From Biscogniauxia marginata (Eukaryota > Ascomycota > Sordariomycetes > Xylariales > Xylariaceae), in contig MU404061.1 of the NCBI GenBank assembly GCA_022695795.1, positions 558,001 through 622,000 of the forward strand: DNA of 64,000 nucleotides, written 5' to 3'. Numbering within the stretch: position 1 is the stretch's first letter; the number at the start of each line of letters is the position of its first letter. The notes under the pieces are model-generated. The model was not told where the DNA came from and ran no database searches. It was given only the letters and a program-made list of their open reading frames with translations. The translations under genes were made by a program, and so were the position numbers. Positions 34,812 to 46,105 of this stretch are shown here, piece by piece.

Positions 34812-36129
34812 GCCATATTCCCACCCTGATCCAATCAAAAGTTGCATGTCGTCCGAGAATAGGGCCTGTATTAATCCTGTAATATACAATAATGCTCCTA
34901 GCTTCTGTAGTCAATTCGGGAACCATAGGGCTATCAAGATGGCCCGATGAGAAAAGGGAGGGGGAAAAGGGGTGGAGGCTTGGATGTAACTTGTCCATGG
35001 AAAATGGCGGATAGATAGATCACGACGCAAAATAGACGAAGCCAAAATTACAAGCAGTATTCAGTGATGAGCTTGATGTTCATAAATACACCAACAAAAC
35101 ACTTGAGGCTCGTGCGTACACCCATGTCACAAAGTATACTTGATATAATTAACGACGTAGGTGTTACACAAGCAACTATAACTACAGCTGCTTAGAATGT
35201 AGTACTTTTGTACATGATACCTAATCGTATATATTTTCTTAGGCAACATTTACCTGCACTATATCTATCGATCCTTTTCCACCACAGCCCTTCTTACATA
35301 TTAAAAACCACCTGTGTTCCCAACTATGCCTGTGCCTGTGGTTCTTTCCACCGCTTCCGGCCTTGACTAATTACCTTCTATCCTAGCTATCGCCCATTCG
35401 TAGTGCGACGATGGTGACCACCTCCAAAAGGATATAATGGTACCTGTCTAATAGCGCCGCGCCAGTATGGAAATTCTAGGTCCCGCAATGATGTTGGCTA
35501 CCACCTTCTGGAAGTCAAAAATTTAAACCTACCTCTTAGCTAGTAGGGGGCAGGGCGTGGTGATTAACTGGGGAAGCTCCGTATATCCACAGTGATATCA
35601 AATGTTTCTTTTGGAACTTAAGATATTTTAGTTACTTGACACAAAAATTAGTTATTTAAAATTCGTATCATGACTTTCAGAAATCTTGGTGGAAATTAGA
35701 TACATATAATACCTGTTACTTACCTATAATAACTCATAACGGGAATTAATATTATTTTAAGGGGTAGAGTGTTATATTGTATTGAAATAGCTACTAGCGA
35801 GTCCGAGTGAACCAAATTATCCTCAAGCATTTGTCTCATTCCAGTAACATCGCAATCCTCATTTCTGATGATGCCTAGGTGTCAGGGTAGTACCTTACGC
35901 TTCGACTTGTCTAGAAAAGGTCAGGCAAGTCTCTACACTCCGAAAATCTCAATACAATATCTTACAACATCTAGCCAGCTTCTAAGTCATGAGTAGGTAA
36001 CAAACGAAAATTGCTGACTCTGCAGCATGTCAATGAGCCTCCATACGTCGGAGAGTCGCCAAACACCTCTATCCCGCTCCCCCCTTTCTTTTTCCAATTA
36101 TGTCGCATAAACGCCTAAGCCATCTAGTC
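34812..36129. other. Intergenic region between convergent C2H2 and ATPase genes
   Basis: No gene recognised. Both neighbours end here, so only 3' UTRs are expected. AT-rich patches lie near 35600-35780. Confidence 0.4.
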
Positions 36130-37842
36130 CTATTTCTTATCATCATTATCATCATCCTCTTCTTTCTGCCTGAGCGAGATCTCCACCTTGGCATCCCTTC
36201 CCTGGGCCTTGGACATCTCGTACTTTCCACCTAGTACGAGATCCTTAGCCATAAGCTCCCTCGTGCGGCCCAAGCTCTCGATCGCCGAGATACGCTCCAA
36301 GGTGTCTTCTAGGAACTGCCGGAAGCCGGGCTCCGCGCAGATCTCCTTGAAAGCTATGTGCATCGGGACGGAGCTGGCGCGCACTTCGGCGTCGCTCGTT
36401 ATCGTGAACAGATTGAGCCTGTCTAACTCTCGGATGAAGTCTGCTCTCGTCATGACCTCCTGAGCCTTGTGCATCTGAAAGGATGGGAGAACGTGGCCAG
36501 TTTTCGGGTCGTACGTCTTTTCCATCTCCTTTTCCTTGTCTACGAGGGCCTGGGCGAGGACCATCGCAGCGGACTGCGCGAGGTTAGTTGACTTCGCGCT
36601 CCTGAACAATTTTCACTCAAGACTTACAGCCCATTTCTGCTGATCCATCACATCGTCGTCCATGTTGGAGCCTAGAATCCAGCATTGGTTCAAGAACCAT
36701 GTCTTTTCTATCTCCTTAATCTCGTCACACGTTGCGAACATGTCCTGCGACTTCGCCACTTTGTTCAAGAAACTGAGACGGCCGCCGACTCGATCATAAA
36801 CCTCTTCTAGTATACTCCTGGGTACACCTTCGCCGAAATAGCGTTTTCGGTACCTCTGTAGTGCTGCAACTGCTTGGCTTTTCGAGAGATCAGTTATAGA
36901 CATGACCTCCATCCGGGTAGCCAGTAGCTTGAAGCGTTCGTAAACCCAGTAGTCATCCGTATTGAAGATCATGGTCACTAGATTAGCAGCAGCCCATTGC
37001 TCTGCTCTTTGTTGGAGCAGCTCCAACAGGTCCCTTCCATCCTCATCGTCCCGGATCAGATGCGCTTGGTTGACGATGACGATCAGAGGCTTATTTATCT
37101 TGTCGCGATGCCGTAGCGCGACCTTCTCTAACTTGTTCATCGCCCTCTCGATGTCTAGAAGTGCAGTTGACTCCCTAGGACCGCGTTCGCTGAAGTATCC
37201 ACCTATGTAATCCTCATGGTATTCGTAGTCAAGCGCCTTCCCAAGCCGCGCCCGAAATATTTCCGGGTCGGAATGGGCCTCAAACATGGCACAGGAATTC
37301 CCATTTGTCTGCCGCATAGCATCCAGGAGCATGCTACTCTTGCCGCATCCCTTCTCGCCCATAAGGAGAAAGTAGTGGCCCTTTTCTGTGCCATTGATGA
37401 TGGAGTCAATCCTGCGTTGTTCATCCCGAATTATCCAATGCTCCTCGTTTGGTGGAGTGGGAACCTCTTTGACAAAAGCCGCCAACTCAAGCACGGGATC
37501 ACCGGGCTCGAAGGCATTCTGGATCTTGTTGAGTTGCAGATGCTTGTACAACTTGTGATAGACGTATCCAGCGACGGCGAACCCAGTGCCGAGCACGAAG
37601 ACGGAGGCAAAAGTCGTGGCCGCCGACTCGCCCATCTTGGACCATATGGTCTGTGGCGCAGGCTCGCCCTGGGGGATCTGCTCTTGTTCCACGTGAGAGC
37701 ACCTTGCAGGTGTGGTTGAGAAGGCCGCATACGTCCGTGGGGGCCAAAACGGTACATTATGTCGCACGCCAGTATGGTGCCGGTTTGCCGAAGCAGCCTG
37801 CCTTAACTGGCGAAACGAAGCACTTTTACGGGCTAGGATCAT
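36130..37842 (-). CDS. Mitochondrial membrane-anchored P-loop ATPase
   Basis: Two exons on the minus strand, 37842-36628 and 36573-36130, encode 552 residues. The 54-nt intron (GTAAGT..CTAAC..GCAG) is in phase 0. The N terminus (about 1-45) is rich in Arg, Ser and Ala with few acids, typical of a mitochondrial presequence. One hydrophobic segment at about 76-95 could anchor it in the inner membrane. The Walker A motif is GEKGCGKS (162-169) and the Walker B-like strand is LIVIVN (253-258), where an Asn stands in place of the usual Asp. The architecture resembles the archaeal-type ATPase_2/STAND branch with a winged-helix-like C-terminal region. The tail is strongly charged (Glu/Asp/Lys). I know of no assigned function for the fungal protein, and activity could be affected by the Asn. 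Confidence 0.85.
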
Positions 37843-38823
37843 TGCGGCTGGAAATATTGATCATTAAAGTATCCCGGCCACCAGGAGCTTTTTCGAGTTT
37901 GGAGCTCGAAAGCGAAAGACAACAACACGACTGCGAGAATTCAAGAAAGGGGGATTTGGACAATTGCGGGCGGCCTTAATTTAGAAAGTCAAGCCACGAT
38001 TCCGTCGGACCTCCTGTGGCTTTGTTCGCAGCAGCGGATAATACGAGGTACAGTAAACCTACTACCTACATACGTGTAAGGTACGTACTCACAGACCCTT
38101 ACTTACTAGAGATTCGTGTAACGCCTGGGGGCTTGGCGAGCAGGGTTGATTGAACGAATAGAAACTTACATGTAGCCGATGATTTGCCGTATAAGTCGGT
38201 TCGATAGAGTTGCGGACGACACTGGAGAAGTTGGTGCAACTACATACATAAGTTGCGATATCCAACAGACCTAACAATCCATTAATAGAGTCAATGTAAA
38301 TTCTTCTGATCATATGAAAGTTTCAAAAACTAAATTGGGACCTTGTTGGGATTTCGAGGGTTATTAAAGTGAGTTCAATTACCATACTCGAGACTTCAGC
38401 CTTTGTCAACATGTATGCCCGTAGGTGGTGTTAGACCGGATTGCAGCATGCCGACAGAAGCAGCTTTGTTGAAATACCAAAGAAATTTATATTTAGTCAT
38501 GAAGTTTTGGGGGGGTGTAATAACTCTTCTGAGGACATATGTCACGTGGAGCCAGCGCGACAACATGTATTGCTACCTAGGTCATCATTCCCTAGGTGAC
38601 AATTGCCCTCCTTCCCCAAACGTCACCTTCAAAATTCATCACCACAGCACGCTGCGTTTTATGGAAAACATTGTGAATTCAGAACGCGTTGTTTCGCGCC
38701 AGGTTCGCGCTTTTGAAGAACAAAACGGAAGAGGGGAAAAAATAAAAGAGAAGAGAGAGAGAACTTTTTCACAACCTTCATCCATTTTGAGCCCTTCCCC
38801 CATCACACCCCATTCATCAACGC
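37843..38823. promoter_or_regulatory. Divergent promoter region
   Basis: It separates the ATPase (minus) from the 1261-residue ORF (plus). It contains several TACCTAC/ACGTAC-type motifs near 38045-38090 and an A/G-rich tract just before the plus-strand start. An upstream frame beginning at 38403 runs toward the gene in another frame and is not supported as coding. Confidence 0.4.
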
Positions 38824-41800
38824 ATGGCTCCCACCAAGCATTCTCCTTTCCGAATCAATCGCAATCAAGCAAATTTTCTCGACGTTGGTGATCCTGTCCT
38901 TCCCATCGTTAAAGAATTACCACATCATTCACAAACTCCAGCTCTTCTTGATAGCCACAGGCCCGGTCAGGAATTAATTCCAGCACAGCTTGACCTCCAG
39001 CATTGGTACGGTTGCCCTGCCCCCATCCCTCTATCACAGTCACTCTCAAAAGAGAAATACTTTCTACACCCTCTATTTCCCAACCTTCCCCTTCGCGACG
39101 CAATTAAGCTGGGTCTTGCCGTTCCAGCGCCAGCAGAGTGTGGATCACAGCCCACTCCCAGCAAACACGGACAGACGAATACCACCAAAGCTTGGCGAGA
39201 GGAGAATGACAGTGATGCTGACAGTGTCGTGTCCATTGATGTACTGAGATTGAACAAGCCTGAGAACACTCGAAGGATCCTCCGACCAAAAAGATCTCTT
39301 GGAAGCCTGATAGGGTATTTGACACCAACTGCCAAAAGATCTCAATCCGACACTTTCCTGAACAAACTGACCCCGCGCTCTCAAAAGCAAGAAACTCACA
39401 CTCTTATCTTGGAAAATTCTGAGAGCTACAAGTCTGTCAGAACCCAGTCATCCCAAACCCACAGCCCTTCTACCAATAGGACAGAATCCCAGGAGACACT
39501 AGAACCCGGAACAATGAGAAGACGCCTGAAGAACGCATTCTCGAGGACTGGCCTCCGAGGTCTGGCAAAATCATCAGAGCCAGTCCCTCAACCTGATCCT
39601 CGACCTGATTCCCAAGAAAATGATCAACCGCCTGAGCAACCCCAGCCTGAGCAACCCCAACCAGAGCCGGTTCCAGTGGTACACAATTTCAAGTACAAGC
39701 TGAATGCCAAAGCTAGCTCACCGACCTTAGGCTCCGCAGACATTCACAGGAGTATGTTCCAGGATGATGAAGATAGCCAGGATCACGCTTCTATAGATGA
39801 TATCCGCCGAGGCCAGACGACCTCGCAACGTTCAGCGATGTTCCAAGATAGCAACAACTTGAACGCGGGTAATGATAACCCTACTTTCCAACTGGCAGCA
39901 GCACGGGTTTCCCCCATGGAGTATGCACGGGCATACTACCTCGATGAGGCACAGGCGAATTCAGAGAGAAGACCCCATCATATCCCAAAGCCTGTTCTTC
40001 ATCATCACCATACTAATCGCCACAATGAATTCCTTGTTGTACCAGAGATCCCCGATAATGTCAGACCTTGTATCCCTCAGCCTATCCAGAGTGGTAATCG
40101 TCAGATTGTCTTTCCCTCAGGAGAGCCCCATCAAGAACCTAGACGGCCTTCACAGCTTCATGGCAAGGGCGAGAAAGGCGTAGAGGACGAGACCAAGATG
40201 GGTTTCACTCATGATTACCTGTCTCCGAGGCGTCATCTTGAGGATGTTTTTAGTAGCGATTGGGAAGAAAGAGCAGAGAGAAAGAAAGCTGTCAATGCGT
40301 ATGGAGAGACTAGGGACGCACAGAAAATGTTAAAGATTAGTACGAAGACTGTAAGTGAAAGACCTAGAGATACGCACGTCTTACCTGAGTTGGTATTCAC
40401 AAATGAGGACAAACAGCTGGAGTCAATCTTCAATACCGGTCCGGAGTTCACGCAGGGCAACTCGGCTTTCATGGGGGATACACCCGCAGTTTCTCCCCTG
40501 AGATTGAGATCCGATGGACCAGTTTCGAGCCAAGGATCTGAGAAGGACAACAAAGAAGCAAAAAGAAAGCCAAGCCGTCCAAACTTGCATAGATACAAGC
40601 TCATTCCGAGTATCGAGCCAGTGCCAAACATCCCGTTGCCGCCACTACCTCATGCCAAGTCAGCCTCACATCAGGGGGGGTCGGCGAAGACAAATAAAGG
40701 TGGCATATCGCAGGGCTGGCCATCCCAGATCTCGACAAGCAATCCGGACTTACCCATGACTCCCCAGAGAAGAGCACAAAATGAAGAAGCCGGTTATGAG
40801 CAAGATGCTACTAGTTCACTGTCTCGCAGCCGTTTTGAGAGGGATTTGTATACACCTGAACGGCAGGTCTCTCAGGGAAGCCTTTCAGCATCAACCCCGT
40901 CCGACTATATCTCTCGAGGGACAGTGTCTACCCGGGGTGACCCATCATCGTCTCCTTTGCCAGCCCACTTGCGTGAGGATCAACTTTACAGTCCAAAACC
41001 TATACAGAGAAAGGCAGGAATGAGTAACTTGTTTGCTCGAGGTGATCTGGATAGGATTGGTGAGGAAGGACCGTCTTTGTCAGCTCCTACGGCACCTGTA
41101 ACCCAGACGAGCAACACGGCCAAGGGGATCACATCCCCCCTAGACAACCTTGTGACGACTATCCATCTAGCTGGTGAGCGAGGGGTTGGGATTTCAATGC
41201 CGAGAAGAAGACCCGTCGCCCCTGGAGCAGCTGACCAGCTGGTTGCTTCGGACGCAGGAGAGACCCTAGAAGGTTCCGGACTCCTGAGCACCTATGATGT
41301 TTCCCTCCCAACATGCCCTAGCCCTGAACAGCAACCAAGATTGTCAAATTCTGATTTGCCGTCTTCTGAGGCCCTTGAAGCACAAATAATTTCTGCATTA
41401 AATACAGCTGCAGGCCGAGGAAACAGCCAAACCTACACCACCACTTCTCCCACAACCTCTTCTCATCAGCGCAATATTTTGCCTGCACCACATCATACTT
41501 CTTCTCCCAATACAGGCACGCGCCTCGTAAAAAATCCTTCTACACCTAGTAACGTAGAAGGTACCATCGATTCGACCGCCTCGGGCTCAGCTCCTGGTGG
41601 TCGCAATCGCCCCATTCATATTTCGGCCGCGTATGCAAACCCTTCTTCCTCTACCCACCCGCATCACCCGAGCCAACCCTCCCCCCCATCATCCCACGCT
41701 GTAGCAGAGAGTCGTCGGTCGGGCCCAGATCAATCTGCACGGCAGGATTTCCGGTCCGGTTCTCGAGCGACCGAGGAATTTTCTAGAAATATCCTCGAAA

Positions 41801-42609
41801 ATCTTGGTCACTCCCTCGCGGGACCATACCACCACGCCACTCGAACGCCAGACTCCCGACAAGCAACCCCTCGCATCCGAGTATCTTCCATCCCGGTGGA
41901 CGGCCTTCAAGTGGTGATCTACAATCCCGACCCTTCCTCTCGAGCTCAAGATAGTCCATTCCCTCTCGTCGACCCAAGCGTGGACCTCATCCCGAACCTC
42001 CTACCATCGGATATTACTCGAGGCCACGACGGGGTCTTCAGAGTAGTCAAGGACGAGTCCGCAGGCCTGAGCGGAGTCATCAACCCGCGGCGCCCAGGCA
42101 GCCTACCTAACCGGCCGCACTGGGACGTCGTCGTCGTACAAGACTTCTCGCTCCCGCCCGGCAGAGACTCGGTGCCCTCCTTGAGTAGCTCGACCACCGG
42201 CCACTCGTCCCCGCAGCAGGGTTGGCCCGAGGAGGACGAAGACCGAGTCGGCCTAGCCGGCTCGACCTTCTACCCCGACGTGTCGGAATACCCGTACGCG
42301 CCCCCCAACACGCCCGTGACCGGGGAGACGTCCTCGCGCACGAGAATCTCGCCGCTCGCGCGCCACCTGGGTGCGTTCTCGTCGGACCTGGACGTCTTCT
42401 TCGCGCCCGAGGTCAACAACAGCATCCCGATCAACACGGCGGCGGCGCGGGCAGCCGGGGCAGCCGCGATCGCGAGGGCGGAGGCGGAGGAAAAGAGGAA
42501 GGCCCGGAAGAAACGGCGGGACGCTCTCCTGCTGTCGGGCGTCGTCGGGGCCACGGTGGACCTGGGAAAGCTGGTGGCGGGTAGTCGCTCTTCTACTAAA
42601 CGTAGATAG
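38824..42609 (+). CDS. Large, mostly disordered protein of unknown function
   Basis: A single open frame of 1261 residues starting MAPTKHSPF. Composition is rich in Ser, Pro, Gln, Asn and Arg, with poly-charged and poly-Pro patches. A short repeat reads EQPQPEQPQPEP near residue 275. Most of the chain looks intrinsically disordered. The short ordered-looking parts are the N terminus (LDLQHWYGCPAPIPLS and HPLFPNLPLRDAIKLGL) and the C terminus. The last 50 residues are Ala-rich then strongly basic (AEAEEKRKARKKRRD) followed by LLLSGVVGATVDLGKLV, which could be a short amphipathic or membrane-touching helix. I do not recognise a domain. The 3' part from about 42.2 kb is abruptly G+C-rich. The following CDS may be a continuation of this gene. 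Confidence 0.75.
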   Translation: MAPTKHSPFRINRNQANFLDVGDPVLPIVKELPHHSQTPALLDSHRPGQELIPAQLDLQHWYGCPAPIPLSQSLSKEKYFLHPLFPNLPLRDAIKLGLAVPAPAECGSQPTPSKHGQTNTTKAWREENDSDADSVVSIDVLRLNKPENTRRILRPKRSLGSLIGYLTPTAKRSQSDTFLNKLTPRSQKQETHTLILENSESYKSVRTQSSQTHSPSTNRTESQETLEPGTMRRRLKNAFSRTGLRGLAKSSEPVPQPDPRPDSQENDQPPEQPQPEQPQPEPVPVVHNFKYKLNAKASSPTLGSADIHRSMFQDDEDSQDHASIDDIRRGQTTSQRSAMFQDSNNLNAGNDNPTFQLAAARVSPMEYARAYYLDEAQANSERRPHHIPKPVLHHHHTNRHNEFLVVPEIPDNVRPCIPQPIQSGNRQIVFPSGEPHQEPRRPSQLHGKGEKGVEDETKMGFTHDYLSPRRHLEDVFSSDWEERAERKKAVNAYGETRDAQKMLKISTKTVSERPRDTHVLPELVFTNEDKQLESIFNTGPEFTQGNSAFMGDTPAVSPLRLRSDGPVSSQGSEKDNKEAKRKPSRPNLHRYKLIPSIEPVPNIPLPPLPHAKSASHQGGSAKTNKGGISQGWPSQISTSNPDLPMTPQRRAQNEEAGYEQDATSSLSRSRFERDLYTPERQVSQGSLSASTPSDYISRGTVSTRGDPSSSPLPAHLREDQLYSPKPIQRKAGMSNLFARGDLDRIGEEGPSLSAPTAPVTQTSNTAKGITSPLDNLVTTIHLAGERGVGISMPRRRPVAPGAADQLVASDAGETLEGSGLLSTYDVSLPTCPSPEQQPRLSNSDLPSSEALEAQIISALNTAAGRGNSQTYTTTSPTTSSHQRNILPAPHHTSSPNTGTRLVKNPSTPSNVEGTIDSTASGSAPGGRNRPIHISAAYANPSSSTHPHHPSQPSPPSSHAVAESRRSGPDQSARQDFRSGSRATEEFSRNILENLGHSLAGPYHHATRTPDSRQATPRIRVSSIPVDGLQVVIYNPDPSSRAQDSPFPLVDPSVDLIPNLLPSDITRGHDGVFRVVKDESAGLSGVINPRRPGSLPNRPHWDVVVVQDFSLPPGRDSVPSLSSSTTGHSSPQQGWPEEDEDRVGLAGSTFYPDVSEYPYAPPNTPVTGETSSRTRISPLARHLGAFSSDLDVFFAPEVNNSIPINTAAARAAGAAAIARAEAEEKRKARKKRRDALLLSGVVGATVDLGKLVAGSRSSTKRR

Positions 42610-42786
42610 GATCTTAGGTTAGGGGACAACAGAAAGGGAGATTTGAGTAGCGGTATTTCTCTTCTACGCAGTGATCCTTATCCCCCCACTAGCTCTCCCC
42701 AGGCCGCCCACGTCCAGGCCGACGTCCACGACCCTCCTGCCACTTGTAGCCCGAGCCCGGGAGGGGGAGCAGAGGAAGAAGCAGAG

Positions 42787-43638
42787 ATGAGGCGGCTGAA
42801 GAAAGCCTCTTCAAAGCTGAAGAGCGCGGTGACGCGGCGGGACGAGAAGGAAGAAGGGCAAGGACGGCAGCCAGCCACCTCGCCCGGAGAGAGCAGCTCC
42901 GCGGCGCTCCCGCGAGTGCCCGACCTAGACGGCGCGGTCCTAGGATCGGTAGCCCCACGGCACCGCGGGGCCCGTAGAGCCTGGCCGAAGGAAGACGAGG
43001 ACGCCGCCGCCGCCGCCGCAGTCCTCGCGACGCCGGGTGAGGTGGTGAGACTCGTGCGGGATGAGATCCTGCGGCAGGAGGAGCGGCCGGTGCCCCTGCA
43101 GGACCGGTCGTACGGCCGCGTTCTCGAGATGCAGGGGCGAGGGGGCATCCGGTCGCGGGAGGAGATGGCCGAGTTCGTGACCGTCGAGGTCGGCCGCCTC
43201 CACCTCGCGCCGTCGGACTTTATGAGCCGGCGGCAGGTGGAGGAGGGCAGGGCCGCAACCCAGAGCCGAGTCGGTAAGCTAACTTCCGAGTTCTTTATTA
43301 CCCCCTACCACCTACCCCCTACCCCCTTATAGCCTGTCTCATGAGTGAAACATGCCTATTCAGTCCGATTATAGCGATTACTGACTCCTTTTTTTGCAGT
43401 GGCTTCCGTCTTGGCTGCCCTCGTGGCGCCTGCTGCGTCTACGAGCGTTCCCGTCTCCGCCGTCGCTGCTGCCGCCGCCGCCGACCCTTCCGCGCCCGCT
43501 CCTGCACCCACTGCCGAGGCCGCCGCCGCCGCCCGCGTCCCCGCCCTGACGCCGTGGCTCTACGAGTCGCGGGACCCGGAGCGGGAGGCGCGGCGGCTGG
43601 CCGATAAGGAGCGCAAGCTCGAGAAGAAGAAGAAGTAG
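42787..43638 (+). CDS. Unknown Ala/Arg/Glu-rich protein, possibly part of the previous gene
   Basis: Two exons, 42787-43273 and 43400-43638, joined by a 126-nt intron (GTAAGC..ACTGAC..GCAG) that splits a Val codon, give 241 residues. The frame is open upstream to about 42643, so a longer 5' end or a splice from the previous ORF is possible. Visible parts are a basic start (MRRLKKASSKLKSAVTRR), an alanine run, and a helical middle (TPGEVVRLVRDEILRQEE, REEMAEFVTVEVGRLH). A low-complexity Ala/Pro segment follows, then a Lys/Glu tail ending KKKK. No known domain is seen. High G+C makes antisense frames open as well, so the coding call rests on the clean intron and consistent composition. Confidence 0.55.
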
Positions 43639-46105
43639 GAGGAGGAGGAGGAGGAGTAGATTGGGGAGAAGGGAGAAGGGGGAGTGGGGAAGTGGAAGGG
43701 GAGGAAGGGTGGGAGGAGCCCGCTTTGTTGGATTATAATAACCAATCTTGTTAGAAATCAAAATTTCGGAGTGGAAGGAACGAAGGGGCATTGATTGCCC
43801 ATGTTGAACTAATTGCTTAATCCATCACCTGTGACTTGTCGTGATACGTAGTATCCTCTCCCGTCAGTCCCAGAGGCCAGTAACTACCTAGCCTCCTCGA
43901 GATTCCCTCGCTGCCATGCTCCGGGACTTAAGGTACGTCTACTTCAACTTTTGTAATCTGGACTAACCAACGTCGTCTTCCCCACAGTGTACCTACCTAA
44001 AACCTACGAGATTACCAGTCTGTCCGACACTTTTACTTCTCGTGCCATCCGGACTGGGGAAACAGACGCCACAACTTCTCGATCTGTCCTATGAAAAGAA
44101 GCGGGAGCAGAATTGGGTAGTATTGGGAGCCATGAATACAACGCTATTCGACAAAAAAAAAGTGTGTTGGGTATGCAGGTAGAAAAGACCGTTGCCAAAG
44201 GCATCCCTAGGTCTAACCCTCCGCACAACAACGTCGTTGGTACCTCCATTAACGCAAGAATTGTAACGATCTGTCAGTAGCAAGGCTCACGTCATTGCTT
44301 GAACCTTTTTTGTAGTGGCAATCGCGCTGGACGTGATTAGCCTCCCACATTCCTATACCTGATTATAATGACGAACAAAACTACGCCGGGGGCCTTGATA
44401 TTTCTTGACGATCTGCTTGTCTTATCGTCCGGCAATCTTGTCTTGTTTCGGCCATATCTACGGCCGGTCTTCGAGGCGTTTTGGGCAAAGCTTTTAAAAG
44501 CCGCCATCTAGCTTATCCTTGGCTAACATCACCAGTTCGCAAGTCATAGGTAGCTTGTGGATATACTGTTATTCTTCAAACCACAAGCACTTCTCCGTCT
44601 CCGTAAGCGTCGCAACATGTAGGCTTATAAAGGGTTTGTAAATAAATAAAAATTACTAGGTACCTATATGTTTAATAAATACCATTAAAGTATAGTGCTA
44701 TGAATCAAGGTCTGGGTGATTAAATGGGCGAAAAGAGGGAATTAAGATGGAGACAAAGAAAGAGAGAAGTTGCGAGACTAGGGCTATGCAGCCAAGGCTT
44801 TAATGACAACAGAATACTCTTCTCATCTAATCCATCTGCCAATGAAAACCCCTGTAATAATATGTAACAAAGACCTGTTTTCTTCGTCGTCTTCTCTTCG
44901 TACAACAATTAAAGCCATCTTTCTAGAAGACCCGCGCGAATAACCCAAAACAAGGTCCAGAAAGTAGGAAATAAATACAAGTAGGTACATGTACCCCGTA
45001 TTCATGATGCGAAAAGGAATAGCAAAAGTGGACCGTCAGCCAATGTCAGTAGATACATACCTAACACAGCCTTCGGTATACGCGTTATGTCGTACATACG
45101 TTGATACATGTAGTAATCATTCGCTACTATGTATGTAACTAGTCTCTAGTTACTGGGCTGTAGACATTACACAGCCAGATTGCCCAGCCCTCGGCTGTTT
45201 ATTTATGACTCGCCAACACATTTTCAAGGCGACTATGCGGGATGTCAACTGACCGGTCCATTCCATGTTTGCTACATCATGACATATTCGCTCGCCAAAA
45301 TAACAGCCGAAACGCTTTATCATGTGCTTTGCCGTTGCTGATGCATCGACCAATGCATTTCTGCTACCAACTACAAATATTAATGAATGTTTGGGTACCT
45401 ACGTACCTAAGTTAAACAAAAAGAAAGTGCTAGGCGGGTATTTATGTTGGTCATGAAACAGGATCTCGTTTGAGCGACTCACATCATTACCTAGGTACCT
45501 ACCTACGTATGATTAAGACGCAGGGCTAGAATGCATCTGGAAATGCATCTGCAAATGAATCTAGAAACGAATCTACAGATGGATCTACACCACCCTAGCG
45601 CTCTACCCTCTCCTATGTGCTCCGTATCCATCTGTCGCCCCGTCCGCTCTGGACGGTATATTTCCCCGTGCCTCACCCGTGCCAGGCGACGATCAACGAA
45701 TTAAGGGTCCCTCTTCCCCTGAATTTGCCGATATTAGCCTGCAAGTACAAGAGCCACGTAAGGCGCCTTGCACGACCCCTTATCCAAGCTATGGATTCCG
45801 TACAACTTTCCTATTTAGGAAGACCTGTCCTACTCAAGAAAAGCGAAACAAGAAAAGCGAAGAAAAAAAGTCAGAGGTTCATCATTCACCTAAACTTTTG
45901 TCTCCTCTGTTTATCCAGTTCCTCCAGTTTCCCGCCCTCGACTGCATCACCACCACCTACATCGTATACCTCCGACGACTAACCTATAGACTGGCCGTTC
46001 CCGTTCTACCTTTACCTCGTCACTCGAAGCCCCTGGGCTTCGACCATTTCCTCCTTCATTTTCTCCCTCGGTTTCGATTAATCGTCACGGCTTTCGATCA
46101 ACATC
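43639..46105. other. Intergenic region with a 12-bp tandem repeat
   Basis: No gene recognised in 2.5 kb. A GGA repeat follows the upstream stop codon (43639-43656), and TACCTAGGTA-type motifs occur near 45400-45510. The last 450 bases are pyrimidine-rich and probably contain the promoter and 5' UTR of the desaturase. Confidence 0.45.
45533..45592. repeat. Degenerate 12-bp tandem repeat, five units
   Basis: Units read GCATCTGGAAAT, GCATCTGCAAAT, GAATCTAGAAAC, GAATCTACAGAT and GGATCTACACCA. It lies about 500 bp upstream of the desaturase start. Confidence 0.7.
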
